Positions 54,632 through 63,347 of a DNA stretch of 64,000 bases are shown piece after piece. Numbering within the stretch: the stretch's first letter is position 1; each line of letters opens with the position of its first letter. Source of the DNA: Mesorhizobium temperatum (GTDB lineage: Bacteria > Pseudomonadota > Alphaproteobacteria > Rhizobiales > Rhizobiaceae); the NCBI RefSeq assembly GCF_002284575.1, contig NZ_NPKJ01000068.1, forward strand, positions 124,001 through 188,000, given 5' to 3'. The notes under the pieces were generated by a model. It was given only the letters and a program-made list of their open reading frames with translations, was not told where the DNA came from and ran no database searches. Position numbers and translations under genes: made by a program.

Positions 54632-55957
54632 CTACTGGTTCAGCACTGCCTTGTCCGGATTCGGCGGGAACGCCGGATCGGTCTTTTCGCCGCGCAGCAA
54701 CTGCTCGGCAAAGATGAGCTGCAGGTCGTCCTTCGGCTCCGGCGGCACATAGGCTGCCGAGCCCGAACCGGTATCGCCCTCGTCGCTGCCCTTGATGTGG
54801 CCCTTGAGGTCCGACTCGCCGCGCGTCAGATCCCTGCCCTGCAGGTCCGGCGGCAACGGCTGGTCGACCTTGATGTCGGGCGTGATGCCCTTGCCCTGGA
54901 TCGACTTGCCGGACGGCGTGTAATAGAGCGCCGTCGTCAGGCGCAGCGCGCCGTTCTCACCGAGCGGGACGATGGTCTGCACCGAACCCTTGCCGAAGGA
55001 CTGCGTGCCGACCACCGTGGCGCGGCGCAGATCCTGCAGCGCGCCGGCGACGATTTCGGACGCACTGGCCGAGCCGCCATTGACGAGCACGACCAGCGGC
55101 TTGCCGTCGATGTCGTCGCCCGGCCGCGCGTCGAAGCGGGTGACGTCCTTCGGATCGCGGCCGCGCGTCGAGACGATCTCGCCACGGGTGAGGAAGGCGT
55201 CGGACACGCTCACCGCCTGGTCGAGCAACCCGCCCGGATTGAGGCGCAGATCGAGCACGTAGCCCTTGAGCTTTTCGTTCGGCACCTGCTTCTTGATGGT
55301 GTCGATGGCGTTCTCGAGGTCGTCATGGGTCTTTTCGGTGAAGGAGGTGATCTTCATGTAGCCGATGTCGTTCTCAACCCGGAACTTGACCGCCTTGACC
55401 TTGATGATGTCGCGCACCACCGTCAGCTCGATCGGCTTGTCGGCGCCCTGGCGCAGGATGGTGAGCTTGATCGGCGTGTTGACCAGCCCGCGCATCTTCT
55501 CGACCGCGTCGTTGAGGCTCAGGCCGCGAACCTCCTCGCCGTCGATCTTGGCAATATAGTCGCCGGCAAGCACGCCCGCCTTGGCGGCCGGCGTATCGTC
55601 GATCGGCGTGATCACCTTAACCAGGTCGTTCTCCATGGTGACCTCGATGCCGAGGCCGCCGAACTCGCCCTTGGTCTGCACGCGCATATCCTGCGCCTCT
55701 TCGGCGTTCATATACGAGGAGTGCGGGTCGAGCGAGGTAAGCATGCCGTTGATGGCGTTTTCGACCAGCGACTTGTCGTCGGGCGGCGTCACATATTGCG
55801 CCCGCACCCGCTCGAAGATGTCACCGAAGATCGCCAGCTGCTTATAAGTTTCGGAGCCCGCAGCGTTCGCCGTCGAGCCGGGGGCGCCATAGACCAGGCT
55901 CATCGCGGATGCGCCCATCAGCGCACCGGCAAACAGAAGCGAAAGTTTCCGCATCAT
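54632..55957 (-). CDS. ctpA: Carboxyl-terminal processing protease CtpA (S41)
   Basis: The 441-residue protein has an N-terminal signal peptide (MMRKLSLLFAGALMGASAMSLVYG), a PDZ domain (GGLGIEVTMENDLVKVITPIDDTPAAKAGVLAGDYIAKIDGE) and an S41 protease domain. The catalytic Ser lies in GGSASASEIVAGAL, and the Lys is four turns later in GTQSFGKGSVQT. It cleaves periplasmic or outer-membrane substrates near their C-termini. It is downstream of envC on the same strand, with 1-4 bases between, so the two form an envelope-maintenance pair. Confidence 0.95.
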   Translation of the reverse strand: MMRKLSLLFAGALMGASAMSLVYGAPGSTANAAGSETYKQLAIFGDIFERVRAQYVTPPDDKSLVENAINGMLTSLDPHSSYMNAEEAQDMRVQTKGEFGGLGIEVTMENDLVKVITPIDDTPAAKAGVLAGDYIAKIDGEEVRGLSLNDAVEKMRGLVNTPIKLTILRQGADKPIELTVVRDIIKVKAVKFRVENDIGYMKITSFTEKTHDDLENAIDTIKKQVPNEKLKGYVLDLRLNPGGLLDQAVSVSDAFLTRGEIVSTRGRDPKDVTRFDARPGDDIDGKPLVVLVNGGSASASEIVAGALQDLRRATVVGTQSFGKGSVQTIVPLGENGALRLTTALYYTPSGKSIQGKGITPDIKVDQPLPPDLQGRDLTRGESDLKGHIKGSDEGDTGSGSAAYVPPEPKDDLQLIFAEQLLRGEKTDPAFPPNPDKAVLNQ

Positions 55958-55958
55958 C

Positions 55959-57335
55959 TCACGTCCTTCCAGAGAAACGGTCCGCCCACCATGGGGTCGG
56001 ATCGACGGGTTTTCCATCCTTGCGGAACTCAACATAGAGTTCCGGCGTGGCATTTCCATTCTTCGATGCCGAGGTGCTCGCCACCCGGGCCTCTCCCATC
56101 GCGCCGACCGGCTCTCCTGCGAGCACCGACTGGCCAGACGCGACGCTGATTCTGCTCATCCCCGCGAGAACGACATGATAGCCGTCACCCGCGTTCAGGA
56201 TCAAGAGTTGACCATAGGAGCGAAAAGGTCCCGCATAAAGCACATTTCCGTCCGCTGGCGCGGTGACGATGGCTCCCGATTGTGTCGCAACCATGTCACC
56301 GAGCATCACTGCGCCGTTACCGTCGCTGGCCCCGAACCGCCGTTTGATCTTGCCGGTGACGGGCAGCGCGATCTGCCCCTGAAGCGCCGAAAACGGTGCA
56401 GCGGCGGTGAGCCGGTTGGCCTCCGGCACCGGCAGGGCCGCCAGTTCCGTCTGTTCCGGGGCCTTCTGTGCCGGAGCCGTCTGCGCCGGAGCCTTGTCGG
56501 CGCCCGCTGCCTTCTGCTCTGCGGCCTTCTGCTCGGCAGCCTTCGCCGCGGCCGCCGCCTTGCGGGCCTTGTCGGCCTCGAGCGAGGCGATCAGTTCCTT
56601 CAGGCTGCCGGCCTTGGCCGCCAGTGCTGCGGATCGCTGTTTTTCCGCCGCCAGTGCCGTTTGCGTCTCGGCCTCGAGCTTCTGCTTGGCTTCGAGCAGC
56701 ATGCCGAGCCGTTTCTTTTCCGCCGTCTGCTCGCCGACTGCCGCCGTCAGCCGCGCCCGCTCCGCCTCGATCGAGGCGGTCACCCGCGACTGCTCCTTGA
56801 GATCCGCCAGCAATATCTCGGTCTGCTGGCGCAGTTCCGGCACCACGGCGCCGAGCAGGATGGCGCTGCGCACCGACGACAGCGCGTCCTCCGGCTTGAC
56901 CAGAATGGCCGGCGGCGGATTGAGCCCCATGCGCTGCAGCGCGGCCAGCACCTCGGCCAGAACGTCGCGTCTGGCGGCCAGCGAGGCGCGGATTTTCTGC
57001 TCCTCGCCCTTCAGCCCTTCCAGCTTGGCACCGATGTCCTCGATGTCCTGGCCGAGCTTCTGTTCAGTCATCGCCGACTGGATCAGCGCCGCGGTGATCG
57101 AGGCATGGTCCTTCTTGACCGTCGCCATGTCGGCGGCGAGCTTGGCGAGCCGCTCGGACGACAGCGTGATCTCCTTCGACACCCGTTCGTATTCGGCGCG
57201 GCTCTGGTCCGGGTCAGGCGCCATGTCGAGCCTATTCTGCGCCCACGCAGCGCCGAGCGACAGCATAAGCGCCGCCGCCGCCAAGCCGCAGCGTGCGCGC
57301 CAAAAGCCCGTTCGCGATTTCCAATCTTCAGACAT
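55959..57335 (-). CDS. Murein hydrolase activator EnvC-like protein
   Basis: The 458-residue protein has a signal peptide (RCGLAAAALMLSLGAAWA), a long coiled coil (about 50-290, with several Ala/Glu/Lys-rich stretches), and a C-terminal LytM/M23 domain. The LytM zinc ligands are not complete (GDMVATQSGAIVTAPADGNVLYAGPFRSYGQLLILNAGDGYHVVLAG), as in EnvC, which activates amidases rather than cutting peptidoglycan itself. It is directly upstream of ctpA and they probably share a transcript. A CtrA-like site lies upstream. Confidence 0.88.
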   Translation of the reverse strand: MSEDWKSRTGFWRARCGLAAAALMLSLGAAWAQNRLDMAPDPDQSRAEYERVSKEITLSSERLAKLAADMATVKKDHASITAALIQSAMTEQKLGQDIEDIGAKLEGLKGEEQKIRASLAARRDVLAEVLAALQRMGLNPPPAILVKPEDALSSVRSAILLGAVVPELRQQTEILLADLKEQSRVTASIEAERARLTAAVGEQTAEKKRLGMLLEAKQKLEAETQTALAAEKQRSAALAAKAGSLKELIASLEADKARKAAAAAKAAEQKAAEQKAAGADKAPAQTAPAQKAPEQTELAALPVPEANRLTAAAPFSALQGQIALPVTGKIKRRFGASDGNGAVMLGDMVATQSGAIVTAPADGNVLYAGPFRSYGQLLILNAGDGYHVVLAGMSRISVASGQSVLAGEPVGAMGEARVASTSASKNGNATPELYVEFRKDGKPVDPTPWWADRFSGRT

Positions 57336-57362
57336 TGAAGCCAGACCCTATGCGTGGCTTCG

Positions 57363-57377
57363 TTAACGAACCATCAA
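57363..57377. promoter_or_regulatory. Possible CtrA-type site upstream of envC
   Basis: TTAA-N7-TCAA at 57363-57377 is close to the TTAA-N7-TTAA consensus for the cell-cycle regulator CtrA, and it lies 28-42 bases before the envC start. Because cell-division and envelope genes are common CtrA targets in alphaproteobacteria, it is worth noting. One mismatch keeps confidence low. Confidence 0.3.
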
Positions 57378-57471
57378 CCATGTTCGAAGCCTCGCCAATC
57401 TAGCATAAACTCCCGGGCCTGAGACCAAAATCCCCGCGGCTGGGCCCTCAGTTCACCGGTTTTGGTCCGGT

Positions 57472-57954
57472 TCATGAACGATGGTAGGGATGACCCGAAA
57501 GAATAGTGGCGGCCCGGTAAAGCTGCTCGCCCAACATGACACGGACCAGTTGGTGCGGCCATGTCAGCGCACCGAACGACACCATCAGATCGGCCTGATC
57601 GCGCAGCGACTGATCGTGACCGTCGGCACCGCCAATGGCAATGACAAGTGCCTTGCGCCCGCCATCACGCAACAGGCCGATGCGCCCGGCGAAATCCTCG
57701 GAGGAAAAGCTCTTGCCGCGTTCATCGAGCAGCATCAGCGCGGCACCAGGCTGCAATTGCGTCAGCAGTTTCTGGCCTTCTTCGCGGCGACGCTCGTTGG
57801 CGGTCTGGGCGCGGCCCTCAGGAATCTCGACAACCCCTGAGAATTCGAGCCCCACGGCCGGTCCGCTCTTGGCGAAGCGCTCGAAATACCGGTCGGCGAG
57901 CTGCTTCTCGGGGCCGGCTTTCATCCGGCCCACGGCATGAACGGCAATTTTCAT
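57472..57954 (-). CDS. rlmH: 23S rRNA (pseudouridine1915-N3)-methyltransferase RlmH
   Basis: The 160-residue SPOUT-family methyltransferase acts on 23S rRNA pseudouridine 1915 in helix 69. It has the SPOUT knot motifs ALMLLDERGKSFSSEDFA and VIAIGGADGHDQSLRDQADLMVSFGALTWPHQLVRVMLGEQLYRA. The start MKIAVHAVGRM is standard. It follows rsfS on the minus strand, with the palindromic repeat 57976-58022 in between. Confidence 0.96.
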   Translation of the reverse strand: MKIAVHAVGRMKAGPEKQLADRYFERFAKSGPAVGLEFSGVVEIPEGRAQTANERRREEGQKLLTQLQPGAALMLLDERGKSFSSEDFAGRIGLLRDGGRKALVIAIGGADGHDQSLRDQADLMVSFGALTWPHQLVRVMLGEQLYRAATILSGHPYHRS

Positions 57955-57975
57955 CCCTGCCTCGAAGAGCCGCTA

Positions 57976-58022
57976 ATGCATGTCACCAAAAGTGGTCACC
58001 GGTTTTGGGAAACGACATGCAT
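57976..58022. repeat. ATGCATGTC palindromic repeat, copy 3
   Basis: The 47-base element has ATGCATGTCACCAAAAG at the left and CGGTTTTGGGAAACGACATGCAT at the right. It lies in the 82-base gap between rsfS and rlmH, so the putative operon carries the repeat. Compared with copies 1 and 2, the centre differs while both arms retain their pairing. Confidence 0.9.
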
Positions 58023-58036
58023 CAATCAAATGCGGC

Positions 58037-58501
58037 TCAGTGGAGGGTCTCTTCCTCAAGGTCCGGCGCTTGCCACATCTTTTCGAGATTGTAGAAGTCG
58101 CGGACTTCGGGACGGAAGACATGGACGATGATGTCGCCTGAATCGATCAGGACCCAGTCGGCGCCGGCCAGTCCCTCGACGCGCGCCGTGCCGAGCCCGG
58201 CATCCTTGAGCGCCTTGAGGAGATGATCGGCGACAGCCGAGACATGACGGTGCGATCGGCCGGACGCGATGACCATATAGTCACCGAGGCTCGATTTTCC
58301 CTGAATGTCGATTGAGACGATGTTTTCGGCCTTGGAGTCTTCCAGACTGGCAAGGACTGTCTTGATGGCGCGGGACACGGCGTCGTTTACGCTGATCCCG
58401 GCCGGCGAAGGCACGATGTCGGCCTTCTTCCAAAGTGCTGTTCTCAGTGTATTTCCTTTCGCAGCAAGAACAACCAAATCACCCCTCAAAGCAGGTGACA
58501 C
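58037..58501 (-). CDS. rsfS: Ribosome silencing factor RsfS
   Basis: RsfS binds L14 and blocks subunit joining in stationary phase. The family motifs are present: NIVSIDIQGKSSLGDYMVIASGRSHRHVSAVAD and WVLIDSGDIIVHVFRPEVRDFYNLEKMW. The N-terminus is uncertain. The first possible start is GTG at 58501. A good Shine-Dalgarno sequence (AAAGGAAA) lies before a CTG at 58450, which would give the more usual short N-terminus. The gene lies between nadD and rlmH in the common order. Confidence 0.9.
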   Translation of the reverse strand: MSPALRGDLVVLAAKGNTLRTALWKKADIVPSPAGISVNDAVSRAIKTVLASLEDSKAENIVSIDIQGKSSLGDYMVIASGRSHRHVSAVADHLLKALKDAGLGTARVEGLAGADWVLIDSGDIIVHVFRPEVRDFYNLEKMWQAPDLEEETLH

Positions 58502-58654
58502 CCCTTAGATAGGCAGAGTTGCGTTGCAGTTTCAAGACGGCAGCCCTGCTGTAGCCAACGAAGAACCGTTCTTCCGGTTCCGCAGTTGAAGAAAAAACGG
58601 AACTCTTGTCGCCTGGCCTGGGTTATCGGCGCATTGACCAACCGGATCCCCCTC

Positions 58655-59509
58655 ATGCCTATCGACCCTCAGAATGCTCTCCTCACCGTGCAGTCCGGCC
58701 TTGCGCAGCTCAGCGCGCTGATCGTCTCGTACTCCTTCTCGGCCCTCGGCGCCGTCATCCTGCTGGTTCTCGGCTATACCGTCGCCGGCCTTGCCCAGCG
58801 CTCGATCTATGCCGGCCTCGGCCATATCCATGGCTTCGACACGACGCTGCGCCACTTCTTCTCGAGGATCGTCCGCTACGCCATACTGATCCTCGTCGTC
58901 GTCATGGTGCTCGGCCAGTTCGGCGTCCAGACGACCTCGATCATTGCCGCCATTGGCGCCATCGGCCTAGCCATCGGCCTGGCGCTGCAGGGCACGCTGC
59001 AGAACATTGCCGCCGGCATCATGCTGCTGGCGCTGCGGCCATTCCGCATCGGCGAATATGTCGAGGTCGGCGTCATTGCCGGGACCATCGAGGAAATCGG
59101 CCTGTTCGCTACCACGTTGAGAACGGTCGACGGCGTCTACATCCTCGCCCCCAATTCGACGCTGTGGAACCAGCCTGTCCGCAACTATACGCGCAACGGT
59201 GCCCGACGTGGCGACATCACGCTGACCATCGGCTCCTGGAACGACATCGATTTCGCTCAAAAGACCATGCTGGGCGTCGCCGCCGCCGACCGACGCGTCA
59301 GGCGGGAGCCGGCCCCGATTGCCTTTGTAGCGACCGTCGGCGACAGCAACGTCGCTGTCACCTTGCGCTACTGGACCTCGGCTGCGGATTTCTTCGCTAC
59401 CCAGATCGATCTCACCAAACGCGCCAAGCAGGCCTTCGACAGCGAAGGCATTTCTATACCCGCGCCACCGCCTGAAGCACCGCGGCAGGAAACCGCCACC
59501 AGACAGTGA
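58655..59509 (+). CDS. MscS-type mechanosensitive ion channel
   Basis: This protein of about 284 residues has three N-terminal membrane helices and the conserved TM3 (AIGLALQGTLQNIAAGIMLLALRPFRIGEYVEV), followed by the beta domain (ANTSTLWNQPVRNYTR-like: PNSTLWNQPVRNYTRNGARR). It would release osmolytes upon hypoosmotic shock. The ATG at 58655 gives the usual start MPIDPQNALLTVQ. It is inserted in opposite orientation between rsfS and the MFS gene, breaking the usual nadD-rsfS adjacency. Confidence 0.92.
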   Translation: MPIDPQNALLTVQSGLAQLSALIVSYSFSALGAVILLVLGYTVAGLAQRSIYAGLGHIHGFDTTLRHFFSRIVRYAILILVVVMVLGQFGVQTTSIIAAIGAIGLAIGLALQGTLQNIAAGIMLLALRPFRIGEYVEVGVIAGTIEEIGLFATTLRTVDGVYILAPNSTLWNQPVRNYTRNGARRGDITLTIGSWNDIDFAQKTMLGVAAADRRVRREPAPIAFVATVGDSNVAVTLRYWTSAADFFATQIDLTKRAKQAFDSEGISIPAPPPEAPRQETATRQ

Positions 59510-59531
59510 GATGATCAATTCCCGTGCAGGT

Positions 59532-60827
59532 CTAGCTGTCCGCGCGGCGCTGCTCTTCGGATGGGAAAGCGAGGTCGACCGGCAGCGGTGCCTGCGCCGT
59601 CATCGGCGCGAAATTGCCGGTCTCGGCGGCGGGAACAGGCGACATCGCCACCACACGCCACAGCACGAACAGGCAAAAACCAGTGGCAATGACGATGGCC
59701 ACATAGATGAAAGCCTGCGTTCCATAGATAGCGGAAAGCCCGGTCACGATGCCGGGCATGATGAAGCCGGACAGCGACCACGCAAACAGCAGCGAACTGG
59801 ACAGCGCCACCATGTCGTCCTTGCCGGCGCGGTCGGCGGCATGCGCGCTGGCCAGCGAATAGATCGATTCCGACGCGCCGTCCCAGACCACGTAGATGAC
59901 GACCAGCGCCGCCAGCGCACCACCGTCGAAGCCCAGCGCGAACAGGCCCGCCACCAAGGCAAGCGCCGAAGCGGCGACCAGCACAAAGCGCCGGTCGGTG
60001 CGGTCGGAAATCCATCCGAGCGGGACCTGCAGGATCAATGTGCCGACCGGCATCGCCGACAGCAGCAGTGCCACATCTGCCTGGCTGTAGCCCTTGGCCG
60101 TGGCATGGATCGGCGCGAAGCCCGAAATCGTCATCGACAGGCCACCGACGGCAAGCATGCCGGCTACGCCCACCGGCGAAATCCGCCAGGCTCGGCCAAG
60201 CGCGACCGACGCCGCCTGCGGCGGCGGTGGCTGGGCGAGCCGCGTCAGTCCAACAGGAAGGATCGACAGCGCGGTGAAGGCGATACCGATCAACGGCGCG
60301 TCCGCAGCCCTTATGTCGATCAGCGCCAGTGTGGAGTAGCCGACACCGAGCCCGGCGACATAGGCGACGTAAAAGAAGGCCATGACCCTGCCGCGTATGG
60401 CGTTGGCGACGACGTCGTTCAGCCAGCTTTGCGCGACGATGAACAGGCCGCATATGGCAAAGCCATAGAGCGCGCGTGCCGCGATCCACGACAGCGGGTG
60501 CGGCCCGGCCCCGACGGCGGCGTTGGACAGCACGATCAACGCCGACAGCACCATGAACGCGCGAGCATGGCCGACGCGCCGTACCAGCGGGCCGGTCAGG
60601 ATGCAGCCTGCCAGGCCGCCGGCCGAAAGGCCGGTGACGATCAGCCCCGCCCAGGTCGGATCGAAGCCGTCGGCGCCGAGCCGGACCGGGATATAGGCGA
60701 ACATCAGTCCGTTGCCGACCGCAACCAGCGCCATCGACAGGACGACGCTGGCGATGGCGATCGCCGGGGCTGGCGGTCTGCCCTGCGCCGGGTCGCGTCT
60801 GGTCTGGTTTCGCTCGAGAATCGTCAT
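59532..60827 (-). CDS. MFS transporter
   Basis: The 431-residue protein has about twelve membrane helices and the MFS features: GNGLMFAYIPVRLGADG near the first helices, GRVMAFFYVAYVAGLGVGYST and, between helices 8 and 9, WISDRTDRRFVLVAASA (DRxxRR motif). It would be a proton-coupled importer or exporter of unknown substrate, resembling the YcaD-type group. It converges on the MscS gene, with only a 22-base gap. Confidence 0.9.
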   Translation of the reverse strand: MTILERNQTRRDPAQGRPPAPAIAIASVVLSMALVAVGNGLMFAYIPVRLGADGFDPTWAGLIVTGLSAGGLAGCILTGPLVRRVGHARAFMVLSALIVLSNAAVGAGPHPLSWIAARALYGFAICGLFIVAQSWLNDVVANAIRGRVMAFFYVAYVAGLGVGYSTLALIDIRAADAPLIGIAFTALSILPVGLTRLAQPPPPQAASVALGRAWRISPVGVAGMLAVGGLSMTISGFAPIHATAKGYSQADVALLLSAMPVGTLILQVPLGWISDRTDRRFVLVAASALALVAGLFALGFDGGALAALVVIYVVWDGASESIYSLASAHAADRAGKDDMVALSSSLLFAWSLSGFIMPGIVTGLSAIYGTQAFIYVAIVIATGFCLFVLWRVVAMSPVPAAETGNFAPMTAQAPLPVDLAFPSEEQRRADS

Positions 60828-60906
60828 GCCCGGGCAGGATCGCCTACAGATCGGGGAAAGGCAGCCGCAAATGCGACATGGCCGGACGGGCGGTGCTTGG
60901 ATATTC

Positions 60907-61092
60907 CCTTCTCCCCTTGTGGGAGAAGGTGGATCGGCGCGTAGCGCCGAGACGGATGAGGGGTGCTGGAAGAAATGCAGCGCAAAAAAGATCCAGGGAT
61001 TTAAGTGCTTAGGTCTTCAAGGTAGCGATTCTTCCAGCACCCCTCATCCGACCGAGCTTCGCTCGGCCACCTTCTCCCACAAGGGGAGAAGG
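60907..61092. repeat. CTTCTCCCC/GATGAGGGGT palindromic (MITE-like) element
   Basis: Inverted ends of about 64 bases start with CCTTCTCCCCTTGTGGGAGA and contain GATGAGGGGTGCTGGAAG, around a 60-base centre. It fills most of the 271-base gap between the MFS and nadD genes. It shares its outer word and inner GATGAGGGG with the element at 44165-44304. No ORF and no target-site duplication was recognised. Confidence 0.9.
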
Positions 61093-61098
61093 AGACTC

Positions 61099-61731
61099 CT
61101 ATCCGTTCGCCGAATTGCGGATCGCGGTCGACGACAGCGACGAGCGCGGGCCGTGGATGAAGGTCCAGGCCGGCGCCTTCATGCGGGCGAGCCGCGGCGC
61201 GTCGCCCTCGTCGACACGCGCGTAATCGAAGGTCTTGGCGACGACCGACGACAGGAACGACAGCGTCGCGCCAGGGCGGTCGATCACCGCGATCGGAAAC
61301 GTCATCACGATCTGGCGCCAGCGCTGCCAGCGATGGAAATCACGAAGCGAATCGGCGCCCATGATCCAGACGAAGTCGACGCCCGGGTTGCGCGCCTTGA
61401 CCAGGGCCAGCGTGTCGGCGGTGAAGCGGACATAATGGCTCGCCTCGAAGGCGGTGACCTTGACCTTCGGGTTCCGGGCGATCTGCTCGGACAGGCGCAG
61501 CCGCTCGGCCAGCGGCGCCAGTTCCCGCGCGCTCTTGAGCGGATTGCCCGGCGTCACCATCCACCACAGCTGATCGAGCGCCAGGCGTCTGAGCGCGATC
61601 TCGGCGACCAGTGCATGGCCGGCATGGGCAGGGTTGAACGAGCCGCCGAACAGCCCGACGGCCAAGCCCTTTTCGGCATGCGGCATGTGAAGGTAGCGAG
61701 AGGGGACTGGTTGTTCGGAAGGGGAGAGCAT
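61099..61731 (-). CDS. nadD: Nicotinate-nucleotide adenylyltransferase
   Basis: The 210-residue enzyme converts nicotinate mononucleotide and ATP to deamido-NAD. It has the GLFGGSFNPAHAGH nucleotidyltransferase motif near residue 25 and the C-terminal GPRSSLSSTAIRNS (SSTxIR) motif. The ATG at 61731 gives the longer N-terminus usual in rhizobia. An in-frame ATG at 61686 would be sufficient for the fold. It is in the order proA-nadD-rsfS, with the repeat element 61741-61913 between proA and nadD. Confidence 0.94.
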   Translation of the reverse strand: MLSPSEQPVPSRYLHMPHAEKGLAVGLFGGSFNPAHAGHALVAEIALRRLALDQLWWMVTPGNPLKSARELAPLAERLRLSEQIARNPKVKVTAFEASHYVRFTADTLALVKARNPGVDFVWIMGADSLRDFHRWQRWRQIVMTFPIAVIDRPGATLSFLSSVVAKTFDYARVDEGDAPRLARMKAPAWTFIHGPRSSLSSTAIRNSANG

Positions 61732-61740
61732 CGTGCTAAG

Positions 61741-61913
61741 CACCCCCCTCTGTCCTGCCCTCTTTGCCAAACCTTGGCATCTCCCCCGCAAGGGGGGAGA
61801 TTGGCGGCTTCATCCCTGGCGCCCTTACTGCGACGCCGGAGATTGGCGAAAGTCTATGCGACATCCGATCTCCCCCGTTGCGGGGGAGATGTCCGGCAGG
61901 ACAGAGGGGGGTG
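61741..61913. repeat. CTCTGTCCTGCC palindromic (MITE-like) element
   Basis: The right end GGCAGGACAGAGGGGGGTG and the left CACCCCCCTCTGTCCTGCC are inverted. Internal CATCTCCCCC and GGGGGAGATG arms and a spacer of about 100 bases complete it. It occupies nearly the whole proA-nadD gap. It is of the same family as the elements at 22317-22350 and 48954-49114. Confidence 0.9.
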
Positions 61914-61950
61914 GCTGGGCGCAAACTTCAAGCCCTGGTGGCGAAAAAGA

Positions 61951-63243
61951 TCAAGGCCTCACCTGTCCGGTCCCGCGCACGCGGTACTTGAACGAGGTCA
62001 GTTGCTCGACACCGACCGGGCCGCGCGCATGCATCTTGCCGGTGGCGATGCCGATCTCGGCCCCCATGCCGAATTCGCCACCATCGGCGAACTGCGTCGA
62101 GGCATTGTGCAGAAGGATCGCCGAATCGATCTCATTGAAGAACCGTTCGACCGTATCGGCATCCTCGGCGACGATCGCCTCGGTGTGATGCGATGAAAAA
62201 TTCTCGATATGCTCGATCGCGCCGGCAACCCCATCAACCAGTTTTACCGCGATGATGGCATCGAGATATTCGGTCACCCAGTCGGCGTCGCTCGCCGGTT
62301 TAGCGTCGGCAAACGCTTTCAGCACCTCGACGTCGGCGTGGATTTCGCACCCTGCCGCGCGCAACGCCTCGAGGATCGGCACCAGATGGGTGGCGGCCAC
62401 CGCAAGGTCGACCAACAGCGTCTCGGCCGCGCCGCAGACGCCGGTGCGCCGCATCTTGGCGTTGACCGCGATCCTGACCGCCATGTCGAGATCAGCCGAG
62501 CGGTCGATGTAGAGATGGCAGATGCCCTCGAGATGGGCGAAGACCGGCACCCGCGCCTCGTTTTGGACGCGTTCGACCAGGTTCTTGCCGCCGCGCGGAA
62601 TGATGACGTCGATATTGCCGGAAAGCCCTTTCAGCATCTCGCCGACGGCGGCGCGATCGGTGGTCGGCACCAGCTGGATGGCATCTTCAGGCAAATTGGC
62701 CGTCTTAAGCCCTTCGACCAGGCAGGCATGGATCGCCGCCGAGGAGTTCAGCGAATCCGAGCCGCCGCGCAGGATCACCGGATTGCCGGCCTTCAGGCAC
62801 AGCGCCCCTGCATCGGCCGTCACATTCGGCCGGCTCTCATAGATGACACCGACGACGCCGAGCGGTGTGCGCACGCGCTCGATATGCAGGCCGTTCGGCC
62901 GGTCCCATTCGGCAATGACATCGCCGACCGGATCGCGCAGTTCGGCGATTTCGCGGATGCCGTCGGCTATAGTGCGGATGCGGGCAGGATCAAGCTTCAG
63001 CCGATCCATGAAGGATGCTGAAAGCCCGGACTTCTCGCCATTCCTGATGTCGATGGCGTTGGCGTCGAGAATGTCGCGCTCGTGCCGAAGGATCGCCTGC
63101 GCCATACCGATCAACGCCGCGTGCTTGCGCTCGGCTGTGGCGACGGCCAGCGGTCGGGCGGCGGCCCGCGCGCGGCGGCCGATCTCGGCCATCGTTGCTG
63201 CGGTGTCGCCCCAGGACTTTTCATGCGGTTTCAGCATTTGCAT
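61951..63243 (-). CDS. proA: Glutamate-5-semialdehyde dehydrogenase
   Basis: The 430-residue enzyme reduces glutamyl-5-phosphate to glutamate semialdehyde in proline biosynthesis. It has the ALDH-like TPLGVVGVIYESRPNVTADAGALCLKAGNPVILRGGS block and the catalytic Cys in MRRTGVCGAAETLLVD. The start MQMLKPHEK is at 63243, with a second ATG at 63237. It normally follows proB directly, but here an opposing broken gene (63348-63700) lies between the two. Confidence 0.96.
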   Translation of the reverse strand: MQMLKPHEKSWGDTAATMAEIGRRARAAARPLAVATAERKHAALIGMAQAILRHERDILDANAIDIRNGEKSGLSASFMDRLKLDPARIRTIADGIREIAELRDPVGDVIAEWDRPNGLHIERVRTPLGVVGVIYESRPNVTADAGALCLKAGNPVILRGGSDSLNSSAAIHACLVEGLKTANLPEDAIQLVPTTDRAAVGEMLKGLSGNIDVIIPRGGKNLVERVQNEARVPVFAHLEGICHLYIDRSADLDMAVRIAVNAKMRRTGVCGAAETLLVDLAVAATHLVPILEALRAAGCEIHADVEVLKAFADAKPASDADWVTEYLDAIIAVKLVDGVAGAIEHIENFSSHHTEAIVAEDADTVERFFNEIDSAILLHNASTQFADGGEFGMGAEIGIATGKMHARGPVGVEQLTSFKYRVRGTGQVRP

Positions 63244-63347
63244 TCTCTGAACAGCCCAAAGTGTGATGTTGCTTTACACGCCCGCCGCGATCTCATCAAC
63301 GCGGGGATCAAGCGTGATATAATGTCTCGTCAATCGGGGAGGTAATG

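Noticed and set aside
44165..61913. CRISPR array from repeated palindromes
   Set aside because: The repeats are dispersed over tens of kilobases with irregular spacing and no spacers of uniform length, and no cas genes are present.
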